A program made the position numbers and the translations under genes. The notes beneath the pieces were generated by a model. That model saw only the letters and a program-made list of their open reading frames with translations, did no database searches and was not told where the DNA came from. A DNA stretch of 64,000 bases from assembly GCA_963781595.1 (NCBI GenBank), contig CAWAGG010000006.1:1550001-1614000 (forward strand), read 5' to 3'. This DNA is from JBEDUK01 sp963781595. GTDB taxonomy: Bacteria; Actinomycetota; UBA4738. Below, in pieces: positions 33,514 to 42,571 of the stretch. The stretch's first letter is position 1; every line of letters begins with the position of its first letter.

Positions 33514-34698
33514 ATGAAGAGAGTGCTGTTGGCCGCGCTGAGCGCCGGCCTCGCGGTGTCCGGTGCGTTCGCCGGGGCCGCGACCGCAGGCGCGAGCGCA
33601 GCCAGTCCGAACGCGCACGCACGGTTGCACGCGAAGCGCATCTGCGCCGACGTCGCGCCGGGATACGCGCACTGCATGTCGTTCGTCCAGGTGACCGACC
33701 GAGGGGTCCCGTTCGTCACGCAGGCACCGGCCGGCTACGGCCCGGCCGACCTGCAGGACGCGTACAACCTGCCGTCGGACAGCAAGGGCGATGGCCAGAC
33801 GGTCGCGATCGTGGACGCCTTCGACAACCCGAACGCGGAGGCCGACCTGGGCGTGTATCGCAGCACGTTCGGCCTGCCCGCCTGCACCACGAAGAACGGC
33901 TGCTTCCGGAAGGTCGACCAGAAGGGGGGCACCGACTACCCGGTCGGCAACACGGGTTGGGGCACGGAGATCGCGCTGGACATCGACATGGTCTCCGCGA
34001 TCTGCCCGAACTGCCACATCCTGCTCGTCGAGGCGAAGGACAACACCTTCAAGAACCTCGGCGTGGCGGTTGCCCGCGCCGCGAAGATGGGCGCGGACGC
34101 GATCAGCAACTCCTACGGCGGCCATGAGGGCCGTGGCGAGCTGAAGATCGAGGAGAAGTACTTCGACCACCCGGGCATCGCCGTGACGGCGTCATCCGGG
34201 GACAGCGGGTACGGCAACTCGTCGCCCGCGGGCATGCACGTCGTGACGGCCGTCGGGGGCACGACCCTCACCCGGTCCGGGAACAGCCGCGGGTGGAACG
34301 AGACGGCGTGGTCCGGTGCCGGCAGCGGCTGCAGCCACTTCGAGCCGAAGCCGGCGTGGCAGACCGACGTGGGCTGCAAGCGTCGCGCGATGGCCGACGT
34401 CTCCGCGGTGGGGAACCCGAGCACGGGCGTCGCGGTCTACGACACCTACGGGTTCGGCGGCTGGCTCGTGTTCGGCGGGACGAGCGTCTCCTCGCCGATC
34501 ATCGCCTCGGTGTACGCGCTCGCCGGTGACGACGTCACCTACGCCGAGCGGGTGTACCAGAACCCGAAGAAGCTTTACGACATCACGAGCGGTTCGAACG
34601 GCACCTGCAGTTCGAAATGGCAGTACCTGTGCAACGCTGGGAAGGGCTACGACGGCCCCACGGGCCTCGGGACGCCGAACGGCATCGGCGACTTCTAG
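33514..34698 (+). CDS. secreted sedolisin-like (S53) serine-carboxyl peptidase
   Basis: Predicted 394 residues with a clear signal peptide (MKRVLLAALSAGLAVSGAFAGAA). The S53 catalytic set is visible: Glu152 and Asp156 in GTEIALD, oxyanion Asp230 in SSGDSGYG and nucleophile Ser324 in GGTSVSSP. The family cleaves proteins outside the cell, often at acidic pH. There is little prodomain (about 45 residues, against 150-200 in classical members), so activation may differ. It is transcribed alone after the ABC genes and ends at a strong terminator. Confidence 0.9.
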   Translation: MKRVLLAALSAGLAVSGAFAGAATAGASAASPNAHARLHAKRICADVAPGYAHCMSFVQVTDRGVPFVTQAPAGYGPADLQDAYNLPSDSKGDGQTVAIVDAFDNPNAEADLGVYRSTFGLPACTTKNGCFRKVDQKGGTDYPVGNTGWGTEIALDIDMVSAICPNCHILLVEAKDNTFKNLGVAVARAAKMGADAISNSYGGHEGRGELKIEEKYFDHPGIAVTASSGDSGYGNSSPAGMHVVTAVGGTTLTRSGNSRGWNETAWSGAGSGCSHFEPKPAWQTDVGCKRRAMADVSAVGNPSTGVAVYDTYGFGGWLVFGGTSVSSPIIASVYALAGDDVTYAERVYQNPKKLYDITSGSNGTCSSKWQYLCNAGKGYDGPTGLGTPNGIGDF

Positions 34699-34713
34699 CC
34701 TCACGGTTCCGGA

Positions 34714-34751
34714 AGGAGGGCCGGCCCCCGCTCCGCGGGGCCGGCCCTCCT
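34714..34751. terminator. strong bidirectional terminator hairpin
   Basis: A 15-bp GC-rich perfect stem (AGGAGGGCCGGCCCC, 34714-34728, with GGGGCCGGCCCTCCT, 34737-34751) and 8-nt loop lies between the convergent protease and methyltransferase genes. Confidence 0.85.
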
Positions 34752-34755
34752 CGCT

Positions 34756-35394
34756 TCATGCTCCGTTCGCCGCGAGGACGCCGACGCCGATCAGGTCGCC
34801 GACCACGCCGGTGTAGGCGAGGACCGTCGGCCGCCGACACCGCGGCCCTACGGTGAACCGCTGCGCCGCGAGTTCGTCCAGGAAGGCGCGTTCGTCGAAG
34901 CCGCTCGCGCGCGGATCGACCGAGCCGTCCGTGAACAGCGGCAACAGCGACCGGTACCCTCGGCCCACGATCTCCTCGAAGTAGAAGCTCCCGCCCGGCT
35001 TCAGGACCCGCCGGACCTCGGCGATCGCCGTCCGCCAACCCGGCACCAGGTGGATCGCGCCGAAGTCGAACACCGCGTCGAAGCTCCCGTCGGGCGCGTC
35101 GATCGCGGTCACGTCGCCCTCAGTCACCTCCGCAGCCCGCCCCATGCGAACCGCGCGCCGCCTGGCTCGGTCGATCATCGCCGGATCGAGGTCGATCCCG
35201 ACGATCGTCCGGACGCCGAACCGTTGCATGATGACGGTGAGGCCCGCGCCGCGGCCGCAGCCGACCTCGAGCGCGCGGCGGGTGCCCTCGACGGGGCCAC
35301 CCAGGCGCCGCCACAGCGGCGCGACGTAGGAACGTTGCGCGAGGGCGCGCATCGGTTGGTTCATCGCGGCGCGGCCGAGTTGATTCAGCCTCAT
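34756..35394 (-). CDS. class I SAM-dependent methyltransferase
   Basis: Predicted 212 residues with motif I RRALEVGCGRGAGL, motif II region TIVGIDLDPAMI and the post-motif VFDFGAIHLVPGW, all typical of small-molecule methyltransferases. The N-terminal MNQPMRALAQRSYVAPLWRRL is a helical lid. The substrate is unknown. Context gives no clue. Confidence 0.85.
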   Translation of the reverse strand: MRLNQLGRAAMNQPMRALAQRSYVAPLWRRLGGPVEGTRRALEVGCGRGAGLTVIMQRFGVRTIVGIDLDPAMIDRARRRAVRMGRAAEVTEGDVTAIDAPDGSFDAVFDFGAIHLVPGWRTAIAEVRRVLKPGGSFYFEEIVGRGYRSLLPLFTDGSVDPRASGFDERAFLDELAAQRFTVGPRCRRPTVLAYTGVVGDLIGVGVLAANGA

Positions 35395-35477
35395 CGAACC
35401 CCCCGCAGGATGTTCGTCCGAGGCCGCCGAAAGGTTCAGGTTTTCGGCACGCAGATGCGCGGCACGCTCGACGGTGG

Positions 35478-35548
35478 AGCGGGCGAAGGGAATCGAACCC
35501 TCGTAGCCAGCTTGGAAGGCTGGAGCTCTACCACTGAGCTACGCCCGC
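35478..35548 (-). tRNA. tRNA-Gly (anticodon TCC)
   Basis: Minus-strand cloverleaf: acceptor GCGGGCG/CGCCCGC, discriminator T, anticodon stem CCAGC/GCTGG around CTTCCAA (anticodon TCC), T arm GAGGG-TTCGATT-CCCTT with one G-T pair. Confidence 0.95.
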
Positions 35549-35627
35549 GGTAGGCACAGTCTATCGGCGGACGGCGGGCTCCTCCGACAGCATCGCTCAG
35601 GTCGCGCGCGGATACGATGGCTCCGCC

Positions 35628-36518
35628 GTGCGCATCCCGTTCCGGCTCGTCGACGTGTTCACCGACCGCCCACTCGCGGGCAACCAGCTCTGCGTGGTCC
35701 CCGAGCCGGTCGGGGCGTCGCCCGTGCTGATGCAGGCGATCGCACAGGAGATCGGGTTCTCCGAGACGACCTTCGTCACCTCCTCCGGCGGGGACCGCTA
35801 CGCGATGCGGATCTTCACCCCCGATCACGAGCTGTCGTTCGCCGGACACCCGAGCCTGGGGACCGCGTTCGTCCTCGTCTCCGAGGAACGCGTCACGTCG
35901 CCCGTCATCCAGACCGTCACCGCGGGGGAGTTCCCCATCACGGTGGACGTCACAGCCGGCTCGGCGAGGATGCAGCAGCACACGCCCTCGTTCGGCGAAC
36001 CGCTCGATGACGCCACGTGCGCCGGGCTTGCGGCGGCGGTCGGGCTGGGGGTCGGCGACCTCGTCCCGGGGTTGCCGGTCCAGATGGTCTCCACCGGCTC
36101 CGGCTACCCGATGGTCCCGGTGCGCGATGCCGCCACGGTGGCGAGGGCGTCGTGCGAGCGCCGCACCCTGATCCCACTGCTCCGAGCGGCTGGGGCCGAC
36201 GCCGTCTACGTGTTCGCGGTGGAGGAGGCTTCGGCGAACGGCAGCCGGGCGAAGGCACGCCTGTTCGCGCCCGTCGCCGGGATCGACGAGGATCCCGCGA
36301 CCGGCTCGGCGGCCGGGCCGCTGGGCGGGTACCTGGTCCACCACGAGGTCATACCGTCAGGGAGGTTGACCATCTCGCAGGGCGTGGAGATCGGTCGCTC
36401 GAGCACGCTGATCGTCGACGTCGAGCCCGATCCCGACGGACGGTTGGCGGTGTTCGTCTCCGGCGGCTTACGGGTGGTCGGCGAAGGCACCTTCGACGTG
36501 CCGGAGGCTCGGGTCTGA
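35628..36518 (+). CDS. PhzF-family isomerase/epimerase-like protein
   Basis: Predicted 296 residues of the PhzF/diaminopimelate-epimerase fold. The family motifs LVDVFTDRPLAGNQL, catalytic Glu in IGFSETTFV, FTPDHELSFAGHPSLGTAF and DPATGSAAGPLGGYLV are all present. Members isomerise small acids, for example in phenazine synthesis, but most are of unknown role. Start is GTG 35628. It converges on the LigD gene with a 3-bp gap. Confidence 0.9.
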   Translation: MRIPFRLVDVFTDRPLAGNQLCVVPEPVGASPVLMQAIAQEIGFSETTFVTSSGGDRYAMRIFTPDHELSFAGHPSLGTAFVLVSEERVTSPVIQTVTAGEFPITVDVTAGSARMQQHTPSFGEPLDDATCAGLAAAVGLGVGDLVPGLPVQMVSTGSGYPMVPVRDAATVARASCERRTLIPLLRAAGADAVYVFAVEEASANGSRAKARLFAPVAGIDEDPATGSAAGPLGGYLVHHEVIPSGRLTISQGVEIGRSSTLIVDVEPDPDGRLAVFVSGGLRVVGEGTFDVPEARV

Positions 36519-36521
36519 CGG

Positions 36522-37397
36522 TCAGCCGTCCGCGCGGAGACGCGACGGCAGGCGTTGCGGGTCCGGCATCAGTTCGGCCCAGAGGTCGCCGCGTCGCCGG
36601 ATCAGGTCGGGCGCACTCCGGATCGTGAAGTCCAGCGGCTCCGCGTCGCGCAGTTCGTCCCAGGGGACCGGGAACGACACCGGCGCGCCGGGTCGCGCCC
36701 GCGGCGAGTAGACCGTGACGGTGTGCGTCCCGGGGCCGTTCCGGGTCGTGTCCAGGAAGACCCGCCCGCCGCGTTCGGCCTTCTTGAACGCGGTCGTGAC
36801 GAGGTCGGGCTCCGCGGTGACGACGCGCTCGGCGAGCCGATTCGCGGCGGTCCGAACCTCACCGTACCCGTGCCGACGTGCGATGGGCACGTAGACGTGC
36901 ACGCCCTTCGAGCCCGAGGTCTTCGCGACCCCCTCGAGGCCTTCCTCGCGAAGCGCGTCCCGCGCGAGGAGCGCGACGTCGATCGCCCGGGCGAACCCAC
37001 CCTCGGGAGGATCGATGTCGAGCACGAGGTGAGTCGGGCGATCCAGGCGGTCCGTGCGGGCGAGCCATGGGTGCAGCTCGATCGCGGCCTGGTTCGCGAG
37101 CCAGAGCAGGGTGCGCGTCGAATCGCAGACCGTGTAGCGAACCTCCTTCTTCGCGCCGTACGCGGGAAGCGTGATCGTCTTCACCCAGGGCGGCGCGTAC
37201 TTCGGCGTGTCCTTCTGGTAGAAGGACGGCCCGTCGATCCCATCCGGGAAGCGGATCACGGTGAGTGGGCGCCCCCGCAGCCCCGGGAGCAGGAACGGCG
37301 CCATCGCGTCGACGTATGCGAGCAGGTCGCCCTTCGTCAGCCCGTCGTCGGGCCAGTACGGCTTGTCGAGGTTGGAGGGTTCGACGCCACCGGGCAT
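36522..37397 (-). CDS. LigD-type DNA polymerase domain protein (NHEJ)
   Basis: Predicted 291 residues corresponding to the polymerase/primase domain of LigD, which fills gaps and extends ends in non-homologous end joining. Visible features are LTVIRFPDGIDGPSFYQKD, the metal-binding pair in LVLDIDPPEG, and GSKGVHVYVPI. The ligase and nuclease domains are not fused here, and no Ku gene is in the window. ATG 37397 is chosen as the start of homology; it lacks a ribosome site and a TATAAC box lies about 10 nt upstream, so the mRNA may be leaderless. Confidence 0.9.
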   Translation of the reverse strand: MPGGVEPSNLDKPYWPDDGLTKGDLLAYVDAMAPFLLPGLRGRPLTVIRFPDGIDGPSFYQKDTPKYAPPWVKTITLPAYGAKKEVRYTVCDSTRTLLWLANQAAIELHPWLARTDRLDRPTHLVLDIDPPEGGFARAIDVALLARDALREEGLEGVAKTSGSKGVHVYVPIARRHGYGEVRTAANRLAERVVTAEPDLVTTAFKKAERGGRVFLDTTRNGPGTHTVTVYSPRARPGAPVSFPVPWDELRDAEPLDFTIRSAPDLIRRRGDLWAELMPDPQRLPSRLRADG

Positions 37398-37420
37398 GTG
37401 GGCGTTATACCCTGGTCGCA

Positions 37421-37494
37421 CGGGGCGTGGCGCAGCTTGGCAGCGCGCCTGCTTTGGGAGCAGGAGGTCCCGGGTTCAAATCCCGGCGCCCCGA
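37421..37494 (+). tRNA. tRNA-Pro (anticodon TGG)
   Basis: Plus-strand cloverleaf: acceptor CGGGGCG/CGCCCCG, discriminator A, anticodon stem CCTGC/GCAGG around TTTGGGA (anticodon TGG), T arm CCGGG-TTCAAAT-CCCGG. Its 3' half is repeated at 50911-50946 and is the probable attachment site of the integrated element. Confidence 0.95.
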
Positions 37495-37495
37495 C
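37459..37495 (+). other. attL-like site: tRNA-Pro 3' end
   Basis: The last 36 bases of tRNA-Pro plus one (37459-37495), from AGCAGGAGGTCCC to CGCCCCGAC, match 50911-50946 except in the T loop (CAAAT here, CGAT there, one base shorter). The integrase gene starts 80 bp downstream. This is the standard geometry of tRNA-targeted integration. Confidence 0.65.
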
Positions 37496-37574
37496 CGAGG
37501 AATGGCCTGCTCAGTGGCACTATGCGCTCCTCGCGATGGTATCCTGTACAACGTCTGTACATCGCGTGTAGGGG

Positions 37575-38694
37575 ATGGTGATGTGCCATGCCACGGGGCG
37601 AGCGAGTCCAGGGTTGGCCGATCTACGAAACGACCTCGCGTGGGTCGTCTACCACTGTCCTTACCGCGATCTGAACCATACGCAACGGACGAAGACGTTC
37701 CGCGACTTGGCCTCAGCCAAGCGGTTCGCCGCCGACGTGCGGTCCTCCAGGCCGCTGGTCCAGCAGGTCGGCACCATCCGTCTGGGCGACCTCTGGACCT
37801 ACGTGATGGAGACGTCGCCTCCGCCCGAGCAGACCACTCGGGAACGCTACGAGCAGAACTGGCGGCTCCACATCGAGCCGACGCTGGGCAACAAACGCCT
37901 CCGCGAGATCCAGGCCCCCGACGTGAAGCGGTGGCTCGCTGCGCTCGCAGCCAAGAAGTTCGGTGGCCGCTCCGGAGCCCGAACGATCGAGCAGTGCCGG
38001 GCGCTGCTGCACCACCTCTTCGAGGTCGCCGTCGAGGACGGCCTCGCGGCCGCCAACCCGGTGACCAAGGGCTCCCGGAAGATGCTTCCGGTCCAGGAGC
38101 GCCGGGAGCGACGGATCCTCACCCTCGACGAGTTGCACAGGTTGGCCGCTGCCATGCCCCGGCCCGGCGACCGCGTCTATTCCTACCTGATGGGCCTCGG
38201 AGGCGCCAGGATCGGCGAACCCGCCGCTCTGCGGGTCAAGGACTTCGATGGGTCAAGCATCACGATCCGGGAGGCGGTAAAGGGCTCTCGCTCGGCTCGC
38301 CTCGGCTCGACGAAGACCGACAAGGTGCGGCGGGTCCCGGTGCCTTCGTGGCTCTGCCAGCAGATCGAGGCGCTCGCGAAGGATCGACTGCCTGGAGGCG
38401 TGGCTCCTGCCGTCGCCGTTGGGTCAGATGATGAGCCCGACCAACTGGCGGCGACGCGTGTTCGATCCTGCTGCCAAGCAGGCCGGCCTGGAAGGCGTAC
38501 GGCCCCACGATCTGCGGCACTCGGCTTCATCGCTGTGGGCTGAGCTACAGATCCCGGACTCCTACCGCTCTGTGATGCTCGGGCACTCGCTCAACGGCGT
38601 GGGAGCCTCGGCGATGACCGCGCACTACACCCACGCAACGCCCGGGATGGAGGAAGCAGTCGTGAAGTCGCTGGAGGCTTCTCGGCCCTCGTAG
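37575..38694 (+). pseudogene. site-specific tyrosine integrase, frameshifted
   Basis: About 373 residues span two frames. The first (from ATG 37575) gives an N-terminal SAM-like DNA-binding region (TTRERYEQNWRLHIEPTLG) and the first catalytic Arg in GLGGARIGEPAALR. After a shift near 38390 the rest continues with LGQMMSPTNWRRR, the HxxR motif PHDLRHSASS, GHSLNG and the nucleophile Tyr in AHYTHATP. One extra or missing base explains the break. The N-terminus KTFRDLASAKRFA is typical of phage or ICE integrases. If the shift is a sequencing error the enzyme is complete. Two TGTACA motifs (37545, 37556) lie upstream. Confidence 0.85.
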
Positions 38695-38748
38695 TCCGGC
38701 TCGTCCTCAGGCGATGCCTTCCGCGATCGACTCAGTCCCGCGAGCACC

Positions 38749-38895
38749 TCAGGTCGGGCCGGGACAGTCCCTGACTACGACGAGGGTGACGACGGCACCC
38801 GTGGCAGGGTCGTACCGCACACACATCCCCGGCCCCGCCTGAGCGACCGCGCGCACGAACCACCTGCCGGAGGGGATCCACGGAACTTGGAACAC
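38749..38895 (-). CDS. short ORF or gene remnant, hypothetical
   Basis: A 48-residue open frame from GTG 38895: VFQVPWIPSGRWFVRAVAQ followed by AGPGMCVRYDPATGAVVTLVVVRDC. The composition (aromatic, alternating hydrophobic) looks like a folded fragment rather than random frame, and it is preceded in frame by a stop. It lacks a good ribosome site. It may be the 3' end of a decayed gene next to the integrase. No family is recognised. Confidence 0.3.
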   Translation of the reverse strand: MFQVPWIPSGRWFVRAVAQAGPGMCVRYDPATGAVVTLVVVRDCPGPT

Positions 38896-38929
38896 TCCTC
38901 ACCCAGTCGGTTCCCATGGTGGCGAGCTG

Positions 38930-39855
38930 CTTCGGTGGGTTCTGATCGAGGCGGACGCCGCGATGTACCGGAGCAAGCGTGCGGGGCCTGGCCGCGTGAC
39001 GGTGTCGACGGGCGACGGCGCCTGGCCGATGAGCGGAGGGTCGCTCGCCGCACGGCTCCGGCGCGCCGTCGAGACCGGGTCTTGGGCCGTGCACTACCAG
39101 CCGGTCGTGGACCTGGACACGGCGCGGTCGTCGGCCTGGAGGCGCTGGTCCGGTGGCGGGACGAATCGGGCACCTTGGTGCCGCCCGCGGGGTTCCTCCA
39201 GGTCGCGGAGGATGCCGGCCTGCTGGACGCGATCGACGATTGGGTGTTCGACGAGATCCTCCGGCAGGTGGCGTCCTGGCGGCGCGACGGCCTTCGACTG
39301 CCGGGCCCAGTCAGCGTGAACCTCTCGAGGGACCGGTGTCGCCGGGGCGATCCGGGGCCGCTGATGCTCGAGCGCGTCAGGGGCGCGGGACTCGAGCCTG
39401 GCGTCGTTTCGGTCGAGGTCCCGGATTCCCCAGCCTGTCCGAGCCCGGAACGCACCGGGCCGTCCAGAGCCTCCGGGCCGGTGGCTTCCGGGTCGCGGTG
39501 GACGACTCCGGCACCGGCTCGTCATCGCTCGCGATGCTGCGCGACGTGCGCGTGGACGCCGTCAAGATCGACCGGCCGTTCCTCCGGAACGTACCGGACG
39601 ACCTGGATGCGAGCCGGATGTTGGAGGCGCTGATCGCGCTCGCGCGCAGCCTGGGGATCGAGCCGGTGGCCGAGGGGGTGGAGACCGAAGAGCAGCGGGC
39701 CTTCCTCGCGGGCGCCGGGTGCCGCCTGGGCCAGGGCTACCTGTTCAGTCCCCCCGGTACCGCCATCGGAGGTCCTGGCGTTGATCGAACGCGGCCGCGC
39801 CGCGATCGGTGGCCCGCGCGCCTGGGCCGCGAGGCGGGGCGGCCCCGGGAGGTAG
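38930..39855 (+). pseudogene. GGDEF-EAL (cyclic di-GMP) protein remnant
   Basis: The 3' end of a GGDEF domain (ADAAMYRSKRAGPGRVTV) is followed by an EAL phosphodiesterase domain split over several frames: AVHYQPVVDLDT, then LEALVRWRDESGTLVPPAGFL, then RSLRAGGFRVAVDDSGTGSSSLAML, VDAVKIDRPFLR, and EPVAEGVETEEQRAFL to a stop at 39855. The N-terminal sensory and most of the GGDEF part is gone, so this is a truly truncated gene even if some frameshifts (near 39120 and 39390) are errors. The intact family makes and degrades cyclic di-GMP. Confidence 0.75.
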
Positions 39856-40007
39856 GGCGGGCCCCCAAACCCCCGGGGCTGGCGTCCCCTCGACCGGGTT
39901 GCGGGTCGGAGGGGCCCCCGGTCCGCCGGTCCGTACCCCTCCGGCGCATCCGTCAACCCTCGGAACAGCTCACACTCGTCGCCATCGTGGGGCGTTCGAG
40001 CGCCCGA

Positions 40008-40592
40008 TCACCGGTTCCCGGTGGACGCGGAGATCCTGCCGAGAGCCGAATCGGGTTCACGCGCGACTGCGAGGTCGCCGATCGACACGATCCCGACGCA
40101 CTCCCCGCCGACGACTACCGGCAGCCGACGGACACCCTGCTCTCCCATCAGCGCCACTGCGTCCGCAGCCGAGTCGTCCGGGGAGAGCGTCGCGAGGGGG
40201 CCCTCGCTCACCACGTCGGTGACCCTGGCTCCTGCGTTCCCGTCGGCGACCGCGCGCACGACGATGTCGCGGTCGGTCACGATCCCGCGGAACACTCCGG
40301 ACATATCGACCACCGGCATCGCTCCGATGTCGAGGTCGCGCATCGTCCGTGCGACGTCGACGAGCGTGTCGTCGGCACGCGCCGTCACGACCGGTGATGT
40401 CATCACGTCCGCGGCTCGACGGGACCGTTCCGACGCCGACCGACCCGGCCCGGGCCGTGCGCCCATGGCAGAGCCAGCCGACCGCGCTTCAGGATCCCGT
40501 CGCTCTCTGCGACCGCGCTCACCACGCCCCCGTCTCCCGAGGACATATCCCGCGCCGAGTCCGAAGCCGAACGCAATCGTGCCTCCTCCCAT
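40008..40592 (-). CDS. CBS-domain protein with N-terminal glycine-rich segment
   Basis: Predicted 194 residues. An N-terminal short hydrophobic/Gly segment (IAFGFGLGAGYVLG) and a basic linker precede a pair of CBS domains (about 62-180): VMTSPVVTARADDTLVDVARTM with FRGIVTDRDIVVR, then VSEGPLATLSPDDSAADAVALM with CVGIVSIGDLA. CBS pairs bind adenosine nucleotides and tune partner proteins. An AGGAGG site lies just before ATG 40592. It is divergent from the ThDP-enzyme operon. Confidence 0.85.
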   Translation of the reverse strand: MGGGTIAFGFGLGAGYVLGRRGRGERGRRERRDPEARSAGSAMGARPGPGRSASERSRRAADVMTSPVVTARADDTLVDVARTMRDLDIGAMPVVDMSGVFRGIVTDRDIVVRAVADGNAGARVTDVVSEGPLATLSPDDSAADAVALMGEQGVRRLPVVVGGECVGIVSIGDLAVAREPDSALGRISASTGNR

Positions 40593-40810
40593 CGATCTCC
40601 TCCTGGCCCTCGATCCGATGGGGCGCCATCGTTCGCATCGTGGTGCGCCCGCATGGTCGCATGTGTACCCCTCTTCGGGCCGCGCACGCCTCGCCGAGAT
40701 CCGCGTGGTGGGCTCCCCGCCGTTTCACCGGACGACGACGCGGGTACCTGGCGGATACCCGACGGAAGGGGCGCCGCGATCGTGATGCGGCGCCACGAGA
40801 GGAGGAAGCG

Positions 40811-42571
40811 ATGAGCCGGATCGCGTCCGAGCTGCTGGTGGAACGGCTGATCGACTGGGGCGTCGACACGGTCTTCGGCCTGCCAGGCGACGGCATCAAC
40901 GGCATCATGGAGGGGTTCCGGCGGCACCGGGATCGGATCCGGTTCTTCCTCGTTCACCATGAAGAGGCGGCCGCGTTCATGGCGACCGGCTACGCGAAGG
41001 CCACCGGTCGGCTGGGCGTATGTCTCGCGACATCGGGGCCCGGCGGGCTGCACCTCATCAACGGCCTCTACGACGCCAAGCTCGATCACGCTCCGGTCCT
41101 GGCGATCACCGGGATGCAGGCCACGAGCCAGCTCGGTACCGGCTTCCAGCAGGAGGTGCACCTGGATCGGGTCTTCATGGATCTATGCGTCTACGACCAG
41201 ATGGTCGTCGTACCCGCCTCGCTCCCGGCACTGACGGACATAGCCGTCAGGAGCGCGCTGTCGCAACATGGGGTTGCGCACTTGACGTTGCCGGTCGACC
41301 TCCAGGAAGCGGATCCCGAGGCCCATGGGTACGAAGGCGGTCTCGGAACGGCGAGGACGCCGATCACGAACCCGATCCTGCACCCGCCCACGGTCGTCGC
41401 CCGACCGGAGCAGCTCAAGGAGGCGGCAGACCTGCTGAACGCCGCCGGCAAGGTCGCGATCCTCGCGGGCGTCGGCGCCCGAGGTGCCGGACCGGAGATC
41501 CTGGAGGCGGCCGATCTGCTCGGCGCGCCCGTCGTCAAGACGCTCTCCGGGAAGATGGTCGTGCCCGACGGCGATCCGCTGGTGACGGGTGGACTCGGCT
41601 TGCTCGGCACGCGACCCTCCGAGGACGCGATCGACGGGTGCGACCTCGTGTTCCTGATCGGGACGAACTTCCCCTACACGCGCTTCCTGCCGGCCGACCG
41701 TGCGGCCGTGCAGATCGAGATCGACCCCATCCGGCTCGGGAATCGGATGCCGCTCGACGCAGGGTTGATCGGCGACGCGAAGGAGACGCTCCGGGCCTTG
41801 ATCCCGTTGCTGGCGCGGAAGGCGGATCGGGGGTTCCTCGAGCAGGCGCGCGTCGGTAAGGAGCGGTGGGATTCGGACATGGCCGCCCTGGCCGACGCCG
41901 AACGCGAGCCGATCCAGCCGCAGTATCTGATGCGGGTCGTGAACGATGTCGCCGACGACGACGCGATCCTCGACAGCGACTCGGGCACGATCGCGACGTG
42001 GGCGGCCCGTCACTGGGATATCAGGCGCGGGCGGGAGTTCTACCTCTCCGGGAACCTCGCGAGCATGGCGCCGGGCCTGCCCTACGCGATCGCTCACCAG
42101 GTGGCGTACCCCGGCCGTCAGTGCATCGCGTTCGTCGGGGACGGCGGTTTCTCGATGCTGATGGGCGAGTTCCACACCGCAGCCTGGCACCGGCTGCCGA
42201 TCAAGGTGATCGTGTGCAACAACGGATCGCTCGGGCAGATCCTCTGGGAACAGATGGCCCTCGGCTACCCCGAGTACGGTGTTCGCTTCCCGACGCACAT
42301 GGGATTCGCTCCGTGGGCAGAGTCGTGCGGCGGGCTCGGGATCAAGATCGAGAAGCCCGGGGATCTGGAGCCCGCCGTCCGTGAGGCGTTCGCTCACCCG
42401 GGCCCCGCGCTGCTCGACGTCGTCGTGAACGCCGACGAGCCGCCGATGCCGGCCAAGGTGACCTACGACGAGGCGAAGGCGTTCGCGAAGTCGTTCCTCA
42501 AGGGAACGCCGCGCCGTGCGTCGATCGCCTCGACGTTGTTCCGCGACAAGATCGACCAGCTGCGGTCATGA
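40811..42571 (+). CDS. thiamine-diphosphate-dependent enzyme (pyruvate oxidase/acetolactate synthase-like)
   Basis: Predicted 586 residues with the three-domain ThDP layout. Glu51 in FLVHHEEAAAFMATGYA activates the cofactor; the middle domain has AGVGARGAG; the C-terminal GDGGFSMLMGEFHTAAWHRLP with IVCNN binds ThDP-magnesium. The pattern resembles pyruvate oxidase and pyruvate:quinone oxidoreductase (PoxB) more than biosynthetic acetolactate synthase. A GAGGAAGC site precedes ATG 40811. It is the first gene of a plus-strand metabolic operon in the integrated region; the stop overlaps the next gene in ATGA. Confidence 0.88.
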   Translation: MSRIASELLVERLIDWGVDTVFGLPGDGINGIMEGFRRHRDRIRFFLVHHEEAAAFMATGYAKATGRLGVCLATSGPGGLHLINGLYDAKLDHAPVLAITGMQATSQLGTGFQQEVHLDRVFMDLCVYDQMVVVPASLPALTDIAVRSALSQHGVAHLTLPVDLQEADPEAHGYEGGLGTARTPITNPILHPPTVVARPEQLKEAADLLNAAGKVAILAGVGARGAGPEILEAADLLGAPVVKTLSGKMVVPDGDPLVTGGLGLLGTRPSEDAIDGCDLVFLIGTNFPYTRFLPADRAAVQIEIDPIRLGNRMPLDAGLIGDAKETLRALIPLLARKADRGFLEQARVGKERWDSDMAALADAEREPIQPQYLMRVVNDVADDDAILDSDSGTIATWAARHWDIRRGREFYLSGNLASMAPGLPYAIAHQVAYPGRQCIAFVGDGGFSMLMGEFHTAAWHRLPIKVIVCNNGSLGQILWEQMALGYPEYGVRFPTHMGFAPWAESCGGLGIKIEKPGDLEPAVREAFAHPGPALLDVVVNADEPPMPAKVTYDEAKAFAKSFLKGTPRRASIASTLFRDKIDQLRS

